Part shown: piece by piece, positions 1 to 6,202 of the stretch
Layout: every line of letters starts with the position of its first letter
How positions within the stretch are numbered: position 1 is the stretch's first letter
Source of the DNA: CALKXV01 sp964632495
GTDB lineage: Bacteria > Pseudomonadota > Alphaproteobacteria > Rhodobacterales > Rhodobacteraceae
Direction of reading: 5' to 3'
Length of the DNA: 19,354 nucleotides
NCBI GenBank assembly: GCA_964632495.1
Contig: CAZWDS010000056.1
Coordinates: forward strand, 1-19,354
Position numbers and translations under genes: made by a program
The notes under the pieces: generated by a model
Databases searched by the model: none
The model's input: the letters and a program-made list of their open reading frames with translations, nothing else
Told to the model about the DNA's origin: nothing

Positions 1-2
1 CC

Positions 3-311
3 CTAGTCCAAATCCGTCCAGGGCCAGGGTTTTACATTACTGGCCGCCGTCTGATACCGCGCGGCCTTGGCGACCCAAACCCCAAGATCCGTCCCAAAGT
101 CAGCCAACCGTGCATTCGGTTCTTTGTTGCTGATCACCATGATGACGAACTGGATCACTGTCATAATGCCAAGCACGGTCTGGGCGAAAGAAATCATAAC
201 TGCGATGATGATCATGAACACCAGCCGCATCCAAAGCGAATCCGCCTCCTTGGGTTCGAATTGTTCGCCGTGAATACGGCCTTCGACCTTGGCATCGTCG
301 GGATCTGTCAT
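3..311 (-). CDS. DUF4389 family small membrane protein
   Basis: A 102-residue protein of unknown function. It has a charged N-terminus (about residues 1-28), a long hydrophobic stretch (about 29-61) that could form one long or two short membrane segments, and an amphipathic tail ending in an aromatic KPWPW motif. The hydrophobic core followed by a conserved RYxTxxxxxKPWP-type ending matches the DUF4389 family, which is common in proteobacteria and usually near 100 residues in this group. A GAGGG ribosome site lies 6 nt before the ATG, and a TAG stop at 3-5 makes the gene complete. It is divergent from the FadR-type regulator, with 127 bp between them. No function is assigned to the family and none is claimed here. 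Confidence 0.8.
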   Translation of the reverse strand: MTDPDDAKVEGRIHGEQFEPKEADSLWMRLVFMIIIAVMISFAQTVLGIMTVIQFVIMVISNKEPNARLADFGTDLGVWVAKAARYQTAASNVKPWPWTDLD

Positions 312-380
312 GGCGCCCTCGCAGATTTTCTTTCGCCAATCATATCACGAAAAACAGCCGCTGAAAGCGGGCCATGCCAA

Positions 381-405
381 GGCATTGTTCTTGGGGGACA
401 ATGCC
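381..405. promoter_or_regulatory. Inverted repeat upstream of FadR-type regulator
   Basis: GGCATTGT (381-388) and ACAATGCC (398-405) are perfect 8-bp inverted arms with a 9-nt spacer. In RNA the stem could extend to 10 pairs with one G-U and a 5-nt loop. It sits 33 bp before the regulator's ATG, in the gap shared with the divergent DUF4389 gene. FadR-type GntR proteins often bind an inverted repeat near their own promoter, so an autoregulatory operator is the natural reading. The spacing is wider than in typical sites of the family, so a transcript hairpin is an alternative. Confidence 0.35.
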
Positions 406-438
406 ATTACCTTAACGATCAAGCTCTGGAGTGCGCCC

Positions 439-1215
439 ATGCCGTTCCAAAAGATACAGCCTGAAAAGCTATCGCAATCTGTCATTCGCCAGATCGAGCT
501 TTTGATTCTGCGTGGGATATTGCGCCCCGGTGAAAGATTGCCTTCAGAACGGGAATTGGCCGAACGACTTGGCGTGTCGCGCCCCTCATTGCGCGAAGCG
601 ATCTCGGCCTTGCAAGAGGCGGGCCTTTTGGCGGCCAAACCCAATGCCGGGATTTTCGTGGCCGAGGTGCTGGGCTCCAGTTTTTCGCCTGCCCTCACCG
701 ATCTGTTCGCCCGTCACGACGCGGCGGTGTTCGACTACATCGAGTTTCGCAGTGACATGGAAGGCCTGGCCGCAGAGCGCGCAACACGTCTGGGATCCGA
801 CACCGATCTAGCTGTCGTGGACGCTGTTTTTCAACGCATGGAAGCCGCACACGAGAAACGCGACCCTTCGGAAGAGGCGAAAATCGACGCCGAATTTCAT
901 CTGGCGATCATCGAGGCCAGCCACAACGTGGTGATGCTGCATATGATGCGGTCGATGTATGAATTGCTGCGCGAAGGTGTCTTTTACAACCGCCAGATCA
1001 TGTTCCACCAGCGCACGACACGTGGCGCTTTGCTGGACCAGCACCGCGCGATCAACACCGCCTTACAGCAACGCGACGGCCCCGCCGCCCGTGCCGCTGT
1101 CGAGGCACATATGAGTTTTGTACGTGCGGCCCTATCAGACCACCGAAAGGCGGAAGAAAACGAAGCCGTCGCCTTGCAGCGCTTGGATTACGAAACCTCG
1201 CGTCCCCGCAGCTAA
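439..1215 (+). CDS. FadR-type GntR transcriptional regulator (FCD domain)
   Basis: A 258-residue DNA-binding regulator. Residues about 8-75 form a GntR winged helix, with the hallmark LPSERELAERLGVSRPSLREA at about 34-54. Residues about 95-235 form a helical FCD effector domain with the expected ligand/metal positions D150, H154, H202 and H224. The domain order and length fit the FadR/PdhR/LldR branch, whose members sense organic acids or acyl compounds; the ligand cannot be told here. The frame is open upstream to 289. The ATG at 439 is preferred because the winged helix begins right after it and GGAG (428-431) lies 7 nt ahead. Its stop overlaps the stop of the convergent FMN reductase by 4 nt. 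The target genes may lie beyond the left edge. Confidence 0.88.
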   Translation: MPFQKIQPEKLSQSVIRQIELLILRGILRPGERLPSERELAERLGVSRPSLREAISALQEAGLLAAKPNAGIFVAEVLGSSFSPALTDLFARHDAAVFDYIEFRSDMEGLAAERATRLGSDTDLAVVDAVFQRMEAAHEKRDPSEEAKIDAEFHLAIIEASHNVVMLHMMRSMYELLREGVFYNRQIMFHQRTTRGALLDQHRAINTALQQRDGPAARAAVEAHMSFVRAALSDHRKAEENEAVALQRLDYETSRPRS

Positions 1216-1745
1216 CGCGCTGCTTCCGCCGCCAGCTTTTCGACCAAAGCCTTCAGTCCCGCGACATAGCGGTCATTCGTCAACTTGCCTTTTGAATCGA
1301 ACTCCTGACCTGCATTCGCGATCATCACCTCGGGTCCGGTCAGCAAACGCGGCTGAAACGGGTTCAGCGCCAATCGAAGCGCATATTGCGCCCGCGCGCC
1401 ACCCGCACGCCCCGCCGCCGCCGAAACAATCGCAACCGGCTTGTCGGCCCAAGGCTTGCCGTCGCCCCGGCTGACCCAGTCCAGCGCGTTTTTAAGGCCT
1501 CCCGGGAAGGATTGGTTGTACTCGGGCGTGGAAATCAGCACGGCATCGGCGGCTGCAATGTGTCCGGCCAGTTCCACGGCCTGCGCAGGCACGCCCTCAG
1601 CGGCCTCCAGATCACCGTCGTAGAGCGGCATGTTCAAGTCGCCCCAAACACAGTCGCCTTTCCAGAATTTCTCGGATTGTTTCAGAAGCTTACGGTTCAA
1701 AGACCCTTTGCGCAAAGCTCCGCAGATCAGAAGTAGTTTGGCCAT
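1212..1745 (-). CDS. NADPH-dependent FMN reductase family flavoprotein
   Basis: A 177-residue cytosolic flavodoxin-like protein. The FMN-phosphate loop appears at about residues 8-19 (GALRKGSLNRKL). The signature PEYNQSFPGGLKNALDWVSR at about 74-93 is characteristic of the NADPH-dependent FMN reductase/chromate reductase/azoreductase family. These enzymes use NAD(P)H to reduce FMN, quinones or xenobiotics; the physiological acceptor is not evident. Length is normal and the protein is complete. A GGAG ribosome site lies about 10 nt before the ATG. It is divergent from the ketopantoate-reductase-like gene, and the shared gap holds two tandem TGGTATNCAT boxes just upstream of this start. Confidence 0.9.
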   Translation of the reverse strand: MAKLLLICGALRKGSLNRKLLKQSEKFWKGDCVWGDLNMPLYDGDLEAAEGVPAQAVELAGHIAAADAVLISTPEYNQSFPGGLKNALDWVSRGDGKPWADKPVAIVSAAAGRAGGARAQYALRLALNPFQPRLLTGPEVMIANAGQEFDSKGKLTNDRYVAGLKALVEKLAAEAAR

Positions 1746-1760
1746 CCTTCGAGGGCTCCG

Positions 1761-1780
1761 TGGTATTCATTGGTATACAT
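1761..1780. promoter_or_regulatory. Tandem 10-bp direct repeat TGGTATNCAT
   Basis: TGGTATTCAT (1761-1770) is followed directly by TGGTATACAT (1771-1780), identical at 9 of 10 positions and one helical turn apart. TTGGTATACA resembles half of the TGGTATACCA-type palindromes bound by several GntR/FCD regulators. Each copy also resembles an extended -10 element (TGn-TATnnT). The repeat lies 16-35 bp upstream of the FMN reductase start and about 130 bp upstream of the Rossmann-protein start. Operator or promoter function is inference. Confidence 0.35.
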
Positions 1781-1909
1781 TCACCTTGGGAAATAGGTGG
1801 TCAAACCGCTTCGACAAGGGGTTCTTCCCACACAATATATCAAAAGGATTGCAACCAGACTGCGGCTCAGCCAAAAGTCGGGGTAAATCTGGTGATTGGG
1901 AGAGAGACC

Positions 1910-2959
1910 ATGGCGCGTAACATTTTGATTCTTGGGGCCTCTTACGGGTCACTTTTGGGCACTAAGCTGATGATGGCCGGGCATAATGTCACGCTTGTCT
2001 GCCGCCAAAAAACCGCTGACCTGATCAATCGCGATGGCACAGAAGTGCGGATCAAACTGCGCGACGAAGCCATGCACCGCCCGATTTTCTCGCGCGATCT
2101 GCCGGGTTCACTGGATGCCTACCCGCCCGAGGATGTGGACTTGTCGCGCTATGACATGGTCGCATTGGCCATGCAGGAGCCGCAATACGCCAACCACACC
2201 ATCCACGTGCTGATGATCAAAATCGCCGAGGCCGGTTTGCCGTGTCTGTCGATCATGAACATGCCGCCCCTGCCCTATCTGCAACGGATCCCCGCGCTTG
2301 AGGGCCTTGATCTAAGCGAGGCCTACACCAACGCGCGGGTCTGGGATCGATTCAAGCCCGGTTTGATCAGCCTCTGTTCGCCCGACCCCCAAGCGTTCCG
2401 CCCGCCTGAAGAAGAACCCAATGTTCTGCACGTCGGATTGCCGACAAACTTTAAGGCCGCGGTCTTTGAGGACGCGGCACACAATGCAGTTCTGCGCGAA
2501 TTGGAAGCCGACATCGCGGCGGTGACACTGGATGGAAAAGACGTGCCGGTGAAATTGCGCGTCTACGATTCGCTCTATGTCCCCTTGGCGAAGTGGTCGA
2601 TGCTGCTGACAGGCAACTACCGTTGCATTACACCGGGCGCGCCCCGTGCGATCCGCGATGCCGTGCTTGAGGACATTGACCTAAGCAAAGCCATCTATTC
2701 TCACGTGGACGCAATTGCCCAAAAACTCGGCGCCGATCCTGCCGATGCCGTGCCATTCGAGAAATACGCCAAAGCCGCCGAAGGCCTTTTGAAGCCGTCA
2801 TCCGCTGCCCGCGCCGTCGCCGCCGGAGCGCCGTTCATTGAACGCGTCGATCTGTTGGTCAAGCTGATAAGCCACGCATTGAATATGCAGCACGACGAAA
2901 TCGACAAAACCGTCGCAATTGTGGATGCCAAATTAGACGAGGCGATTGTGCCGGGTTAA
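1910..2959 (+). CDS. Ketopantoate-reductase-like NAD(P)-binding protein
   Basis: A 349-residue predicted cytosolic oxidoreductase. The N-terminus forms a Rossmann fold with a glycine-rich loop at about residues 8-17 (LGASYGSLLG), followed by a basic residue after the second strand (about 32), which suggests NADP. A segment near 228-236 (AKWSMLLTG) resembles the K-W-x-K-L...N region where ketopantoate reductases carry their catalytic lysine. The C-terminal half is otherwise not clearly typical. It may be a true PanE, an opine-dehydrogenase-like enzyme, or a separate family. The frame is open to 1760, but the ATG at 1910 begins the Rossmann fold and follows a GGGAGAGAG ribosome site. It is convergent with the AGE isomerase gene, 26 bp away. 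Confidence 0.65.
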   Translation: MARNILILGASYGSLLGTKLMMAGHNVTLVCRQKTADLINRDGTEVRIKLRDEAMHRPIFSRDLPGSLDAYPPEDVDLSRYDMVALAMQEPQYANHTIHVLMIKIAEAGLPCLSIMNMPPLPYLQRIPALEGLDLSEAYTNARVWDRFKPGLISLCSPDPQAFRPPEEEPNVLHVGLPTNFKAAVFEDAAHNAVLRELEADIAAVTLDGKDVPVKLRVYDSLYVPLAKWSMLLTGNYRCITPGAPRAIRDAVLEDIDLSKAIYSHVDAIAQKLGADPADAVPFEKYAKAAEGLLKPSSAARAVAAGAPFIERVDLLVKLISHALNMQHDEIDKTVAIVDAKLDEAIVPG

Positions 2960-2985
2960 GGCCACGACATCGCCTCACCCATCCC

Positions 2986-4188
2986 CTAGTCTGGCGCTTG
3001 CCACACCTTGGCACGCGCCCCTTCGGTGAAGCCCAGCACCAGATGGTACAACAACCGGCTTAGGGCATCCGGCCACAAAGGCTGGCCCTTGTCGTCCAAC
3101 TGGTTGGCGAACACCGCGCGGTCTGCAAAATACTGACGAAACACAAGCAACGCCAAAGCCTGCGCCCGGTCGCCATAGTCCGCCTTGGTCGCGCGGACAG
3201 CATGGGCCTTGATGGCCTCGGTCTGCGGCCAAAGCAGGAAACTTGCGTCGTGCCAGCTTGCATCCGCCGACACCGCATCAAATGCCGCGCCGCGCATCAC
3301 GCCGTCTTGGGCAAACCCATAACGATCTGCGAACTCCAGCAACCGATCCGCAATGCCACCCAATGCAGTGTCACCGCCCAGCTCAACCTCGCGCAGCAAC
3401 AGCCAAGCCCACTCGCATTGATGGCCCACCTCGCGGCGCGCGCCCTCACGACCGGAAAGCAGCGACAGGTCCGGCGCAATGAACTCCAGGATCGTTCCAT
3501 TTTCGGCGTCCAAGAAATACTCCAGCCCCTTGGCCCGCATATGCGTCGCCCGCTTTAACCAACGCGGATCACCTGTCATTTCAAAGGCTTGAAGCGCGGC
3601 CTCGTACAGATGCATGTGCGGATTTTGCGCCCGATTGGGCGCACTGGCCGCGCTCGGGTCCGTCAATTCATCGTGCTCCAACATCATGCCCGTCGCCGGA
3701 TCCGTCAGCCGCGTTTCGACCGCAGACCAGCAGGCCTCAAGCTCCGCGCTCACATCTTCGTCCGGATAAAGGCGGCCCCAAGTGGACAAGCCCAAAACAA
3801 CAAAGCTCTGATCATAACTTGTTGCCAGATCATCCTCGGCCACCCCCGTCGGCAACCCCTTGGACGTCCGCGCGCGGGCATACAATCCGGGGCTCTTGCG
3901 AAACACGCCAAGCGCATCGCGGGCGATGCGGGCGGCGGTGTGATAGGCCGGGTTGTCCGAGATCAGCGCCAAATGCGAGAACGTGAACAGCAATCGCGCC
4001 TGCGCCAGAATTGTGCGGCGGTCGGTCTTTGAGGCGCGCCCGTCTTGATCCAGTTCATCATAAAACCCGATGCTGTCCGGATCATGCGCATGATCGACCC
4101 AGTCCGGCAGGAACGACGCCCAGAACCACTGCATCCATTCGGGCAAAGCCGCATTGGCGTCGGGACGGGGTGCGGCAATCTTCGTCAC
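2986..4188 (-). CDS. AGE-family sugar epimerase/isomerase
   Basis: A 400-residue (alpha/alpha)6-barrel protein of the N-acylglucosamine 2-epimerase superfamily, whose members include mannose isomerase, cellobiose 2-epimerase and sulfoquinovose isomerase YihS. Visible family motifs are QARLLFTFS (63-71), NPHMHLYEA (189-197), GHQCEWAWLL (255-264) and WPQTEAIKA (320-328). The probable catalytic histidines are H256 and H382, with H193 lining the site. The length is typical. The start is a GTG that overlaps the regulator's stop by 4 nt (GTGA), so the two genes are translationally coupled. Divergent uxuA/uxuB and a TRAP transporter suggest action on a hexuronate, for example an aldose/ketose isomerisation producing D-fructuronate. 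That substrate is inference; a mannose isomerase is the main alternative. Confidence 0.85.
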   Translation of the reverse strand: MTKIAAPRPDANAALPEWMQWFWASFLPDWVDHAHDPDSIGFYDELDQDGRASKTDRRTILAQARLLFTFSHLALISDNPAYHTAARIARDALGVFRKSPGLYARARTSKGLPTGVAEDDLATSYDQSFVVLGLSTWGRLYPDEDVSAELEACWSAVETRLTDPATGMMLEHDELTDPSAASAPNRAQNPHMHLYEAALQAFEMTGDPRWLKRATHMRAKGLEYFLDAENGTILEFIAPDLSLLSGREGARREVGHQCEWAWLLLREVELGGDTALGGIADRLLEFADRYGFAQDGVMRGAAFDAVSADASWHDASFLLWPQTEAIKAHAVRATKADYGDRAQALALLVFRQYFADRAVFANQLDDKGQPLWPDALSRLLYHLVLGFTEGARAKVWQAPD

Positions 4189-4886
4189 GGTTGCGCCTCG
4201 TTGCCTTCGAAGTAGTCCGGATAACTCGCGATGATCTTCGGCAAGTCCTTCTTGATCTCGCGCAGGTGCGTCCGCATCGCGGCCTCGGCGGCGTCGGCAT
4301 CGCCATTCCGCAGCGCATCCACGATGGCCGTATGCTGCACCACAAGGTTGCCCGGCGAAAATTCCCGGGCGCTGATATTGCGCACCCGGTTCATCTGAAC
4401 GTTCAAATCCTCCAGATATTCCGACACCTCCGGCGCCTCGGCGTATTCGGCCAGCGATTTGTGAAATGTCTCGTCCAACTGCATGAACGCCGCCGGATCA
4501 TCGGCCTTTACCGCCTTGCGCTGCTCGGCGATCTGCGCATCCAGCGCCGCGATCATGTCGGGCGTCACGCGCGTGATGGCGCGCTTGACCAGATCAACCT
4601 CAACCGCCTCGCGAATGAAACGCGCCGTCAGGGCAGCGGGCACCGAAATGCGCCGAATATAGGTGCCACGTTGCGGGCGAATGCTGACCAACTGGCGCTC
4701 GGCCAGCTTGATAAAAGCCTCGCGCACCGGCTGGCGCGACACCTGATAGGCCGCCGCGATTTCGGTTTCCGAAATACGCTGTCCCGGTGCCAGATCGCAC
4801 GACACGATACGATCCCGCAGCCGTTTGTGCAGCTGGGGAACGACGGCGCCTTCAAGCGACAAAGATATGGCTTCAGCTGTTCCCAT
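4185..4886 (-). CDS. GntR/FCD regulator of the mannonate locus
   Basis: A 233-residue transcription factor. The winged helix spans about residues 12-78, including the recognition-helix signature VSRQPVREAFIKL (49-61) and the wing QRGTYI (72-77). An FCD domain follows with D138, H142, H185 and H207 at the metal/ligand positions. A GGAGGA ribosome site precedes the ATG. It is the first gene of a minus-strand pair with the AGE isomerase and is divergent from uxuA, the classic layout of a local repressor released by a pathway intermediate. E. coli UxuR and ExuR also belong to the FCD group and respond to fructuronate or galacturonate, so a hexuronate effector is plausible. A TTGACA box and an overlapping palindrome in its promoter suggest autorepression. 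Confidence 0.9.
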   Translation of the reverse strand: MGTAEAISLSLEGAVVPQLHKRLRDRIVSCDLAPGQRISETEIAAAYQVSRQPVREAFIKLAERQLVSIRPQRGTYIRRISVPAALTARFIREAVEVDLVKRAITRVTPDMIAALDAQIAEQRKAVKADDPAAFMQLDETFHKSLAEYAEAPEVSEYLEDLNVQMNRVRNISAREFSPGNLVVQHTAIVDALRNGDADAAEAAMRTHLREIKKDLPKIIASYPDYFEGNEAQP

Positions 4887-4905
4887 AGGGTCCTCCGGTT
4901 GCCGT

Positions 4906-4938
4906 TTGGTAGCGCTGAATTTCCGAACTTGTCAACTT
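4906..4938 (-). promoter_or_regulatory. Divergent promoter and candidate GntR operator
   Basis: On the minus strand TTGACA (4935-4930) is a perfect -35 box. An 18-bp spacer separates it from TACCAA (4911-4906), a weak -10, placing a start just ahead of the GntR gene. Overlapping the -35 is a 13-bp near-palindrome, AACTTGTCAACTT (4926-4938, pattern AAnTTGnCAAnTT). It also forms part of a direct repeat of AACTTGT (4926-4932 and 4934-4940). On the plus strand the same bases give TTGTCA, a possible -35 for uxuA, though no good -10 follows at normal spacing. A single operator controlling both directions is the simplest reading. Confidence 0.42.
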
Positions 4939-4984
4939 GTATGGAAGTATGGCAAGGTTCAAATCTACGGGGGAGACACCATCA

Positions 4985-6202
4985 ATGCGGCAAACCTGGC
5001 GCTGGTTTGGGCCAAAAGATCCGGTTTCGATCGACGACCTGTTGCAGGCCGGCGTCGAAGGCGTTGTGACCGCCTTGCATGATCTGCTGCCCGGCCAAGT
5101 CTGGTCGCTGGACGACATCCAGACCCGTCAGTCAAAGATCGCACATCGCAGGGATGGCACGCCCTCGGGTCTGACGTGGGACGTGGTCGAAAGCCTGCCG
5201 GTGTCGGAAGATATCAAACGGCAAAGCGGCGATTGGAAAGCCCATATCGCGGCCTACAAGGACAGCCTGACCAACCTTTCCGCCGCCGGACTTCAGGTCA
5301 TTTGCTACAACTTCATGCCGGTTCTGGATTGGACCCGCACCGATCTGGCCTATCGTCTGCCCTCGGGCGCGACCTGTATGCGCTTCGATCTGATCGACTT
5401 TGCCGCCTTCGACATTCACATTCTGGCCCGCCACGGTGCGGCAGAGGACTTTCCCGAAGACGTGGTCGAAGCGGCTGCAAAACGATTTGCCGAGATGTCA
5501 GACGACCAACGCACAAACCTTGCCGAAAGCGTCACCTGCGGCCTTCCAGGTGCTGCCGAGCATTTTTCGATGGACGACGTGCGCGACCACCTTGCCGCCT
5601 ATGATGGCCTGTCACCCGACCGCCTGCGCACCAACCTGATCGACTTTCTGTCCGAGATCGCCCCCCACGCTCAAGACTTGGGCTTGCGGCTTTGCTGTCA
5701 CCCCGACGATCCGCCCTTCCCTCTCTTGGGCCTGCCGCGCGTGATGTCGACCGAGGCGCATTACCAGCAGATCATGGACGCCGTCGACCTGCCTTCGAAC
5801 GGCGTCACGCTGTGCTCGGGCTCTCTTGGGGCACGCCCCGACAACGATCTGCCCGGCATGATGGAACGCTTGGGAGACCGCGTGCATTTCCTCCACCTGC
5901 GCAATGTGCAACTGGAAAGCGACGCGCCAGTGGGCAGCTTCCACGAGGCCGAACATCTGGGCGGCGGCACAGACATGGTCGCCTTGATCGCAGCCGTTTT
6001 AAGCGAAGAAACCAAACGTCGCGCCGCCGGTCGCGCCGATGCCTCGATCCCGTTCCGCCCCGATCACGGGCAGAACATTCTGGACGATCACACCCGCCAC
6101 ACCCAACCCGGCTATCCCGCCATTGGTCGTTTGCGCGGCCTCGCTGAACTGCGCGGCATCATGATGGCGCTCAGTCATCCAAGGATGGGGGACGTTGCGT
6201 GA
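4985..6202 (+). CDS. uxuA: D-mannonate dehydratase
   Basis: A 405-residue cytosolic TIM-barrel enzyme that removes water from D-mannonate to give 2-keto-3-deoxy-D-gluconate, the last step of the glucuronate branch before KDG kinase. Every hallmark of UxuA is present: TWRWFGPKDPVS at 4-15, VTALHDLLPGQVW at 28-40, ESVTCGLPGA at 181-190, the metal-site motif CCHPDDPP at 237-244, CSGSLGARPDND at 277-288, FLHLRNV at 302-308, FHEAEHLGG at 319-327 and PFRPDHG at 356-362. The frame opens at 4937, but the family N-terminus begins at MRQTWRW, so the ATG at 4985 is chosen; GGGGGAGA lies about 8 nt ahead. It is the first gene of the plus-strand operon and joins uxuB through a TGATG stop/start overlap. 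Confidence 0.97.
   Translation: MRQTWRWFGPKDPVSIDDLLQAGVEGVVTALHDLLPGQVWSLDDIQTRQSKIAHRRDGTPSGLTWDVVESLPVSEDIKRQSGDWKAHIAAYKDSLTNLSAAGLQVICYNFMPVLDWTRTDLAYRLPSGATCMRFDLIDFAAFDIHILARHGAAEDFPEDVVEAAAKRFAEMSDDQRTNLAESVTCGLPGAAEHFSMDDVRDHLAAYDGLSPDRLRTNLIDFLSEIAPHAQDLGLRLCCHPDDPPFPLLGLPRVMSTEAHYQQIMDAVDLPSNGVTLCSGSLGARPDNDLPGMMERLGDRVHFLHLRNVQLESDAPVGSFHEAEHLGGGTDMVALIAAVLSEETKRRAAGRADASIPFRPDHGQNILDDHTRHTQPGYPAIGRLRGLAELRGIMMALSHPRMGDVA

Noticed and set aside
4011..5069. A 352-codon plus-strand open frame opposite the GntR/AGE genes
   Set aside because: It is antisense to two well-supported genes, rich in Arg/His, has no recognisable domain or ribosome site, and is expected by chance in GC-rich DNA.
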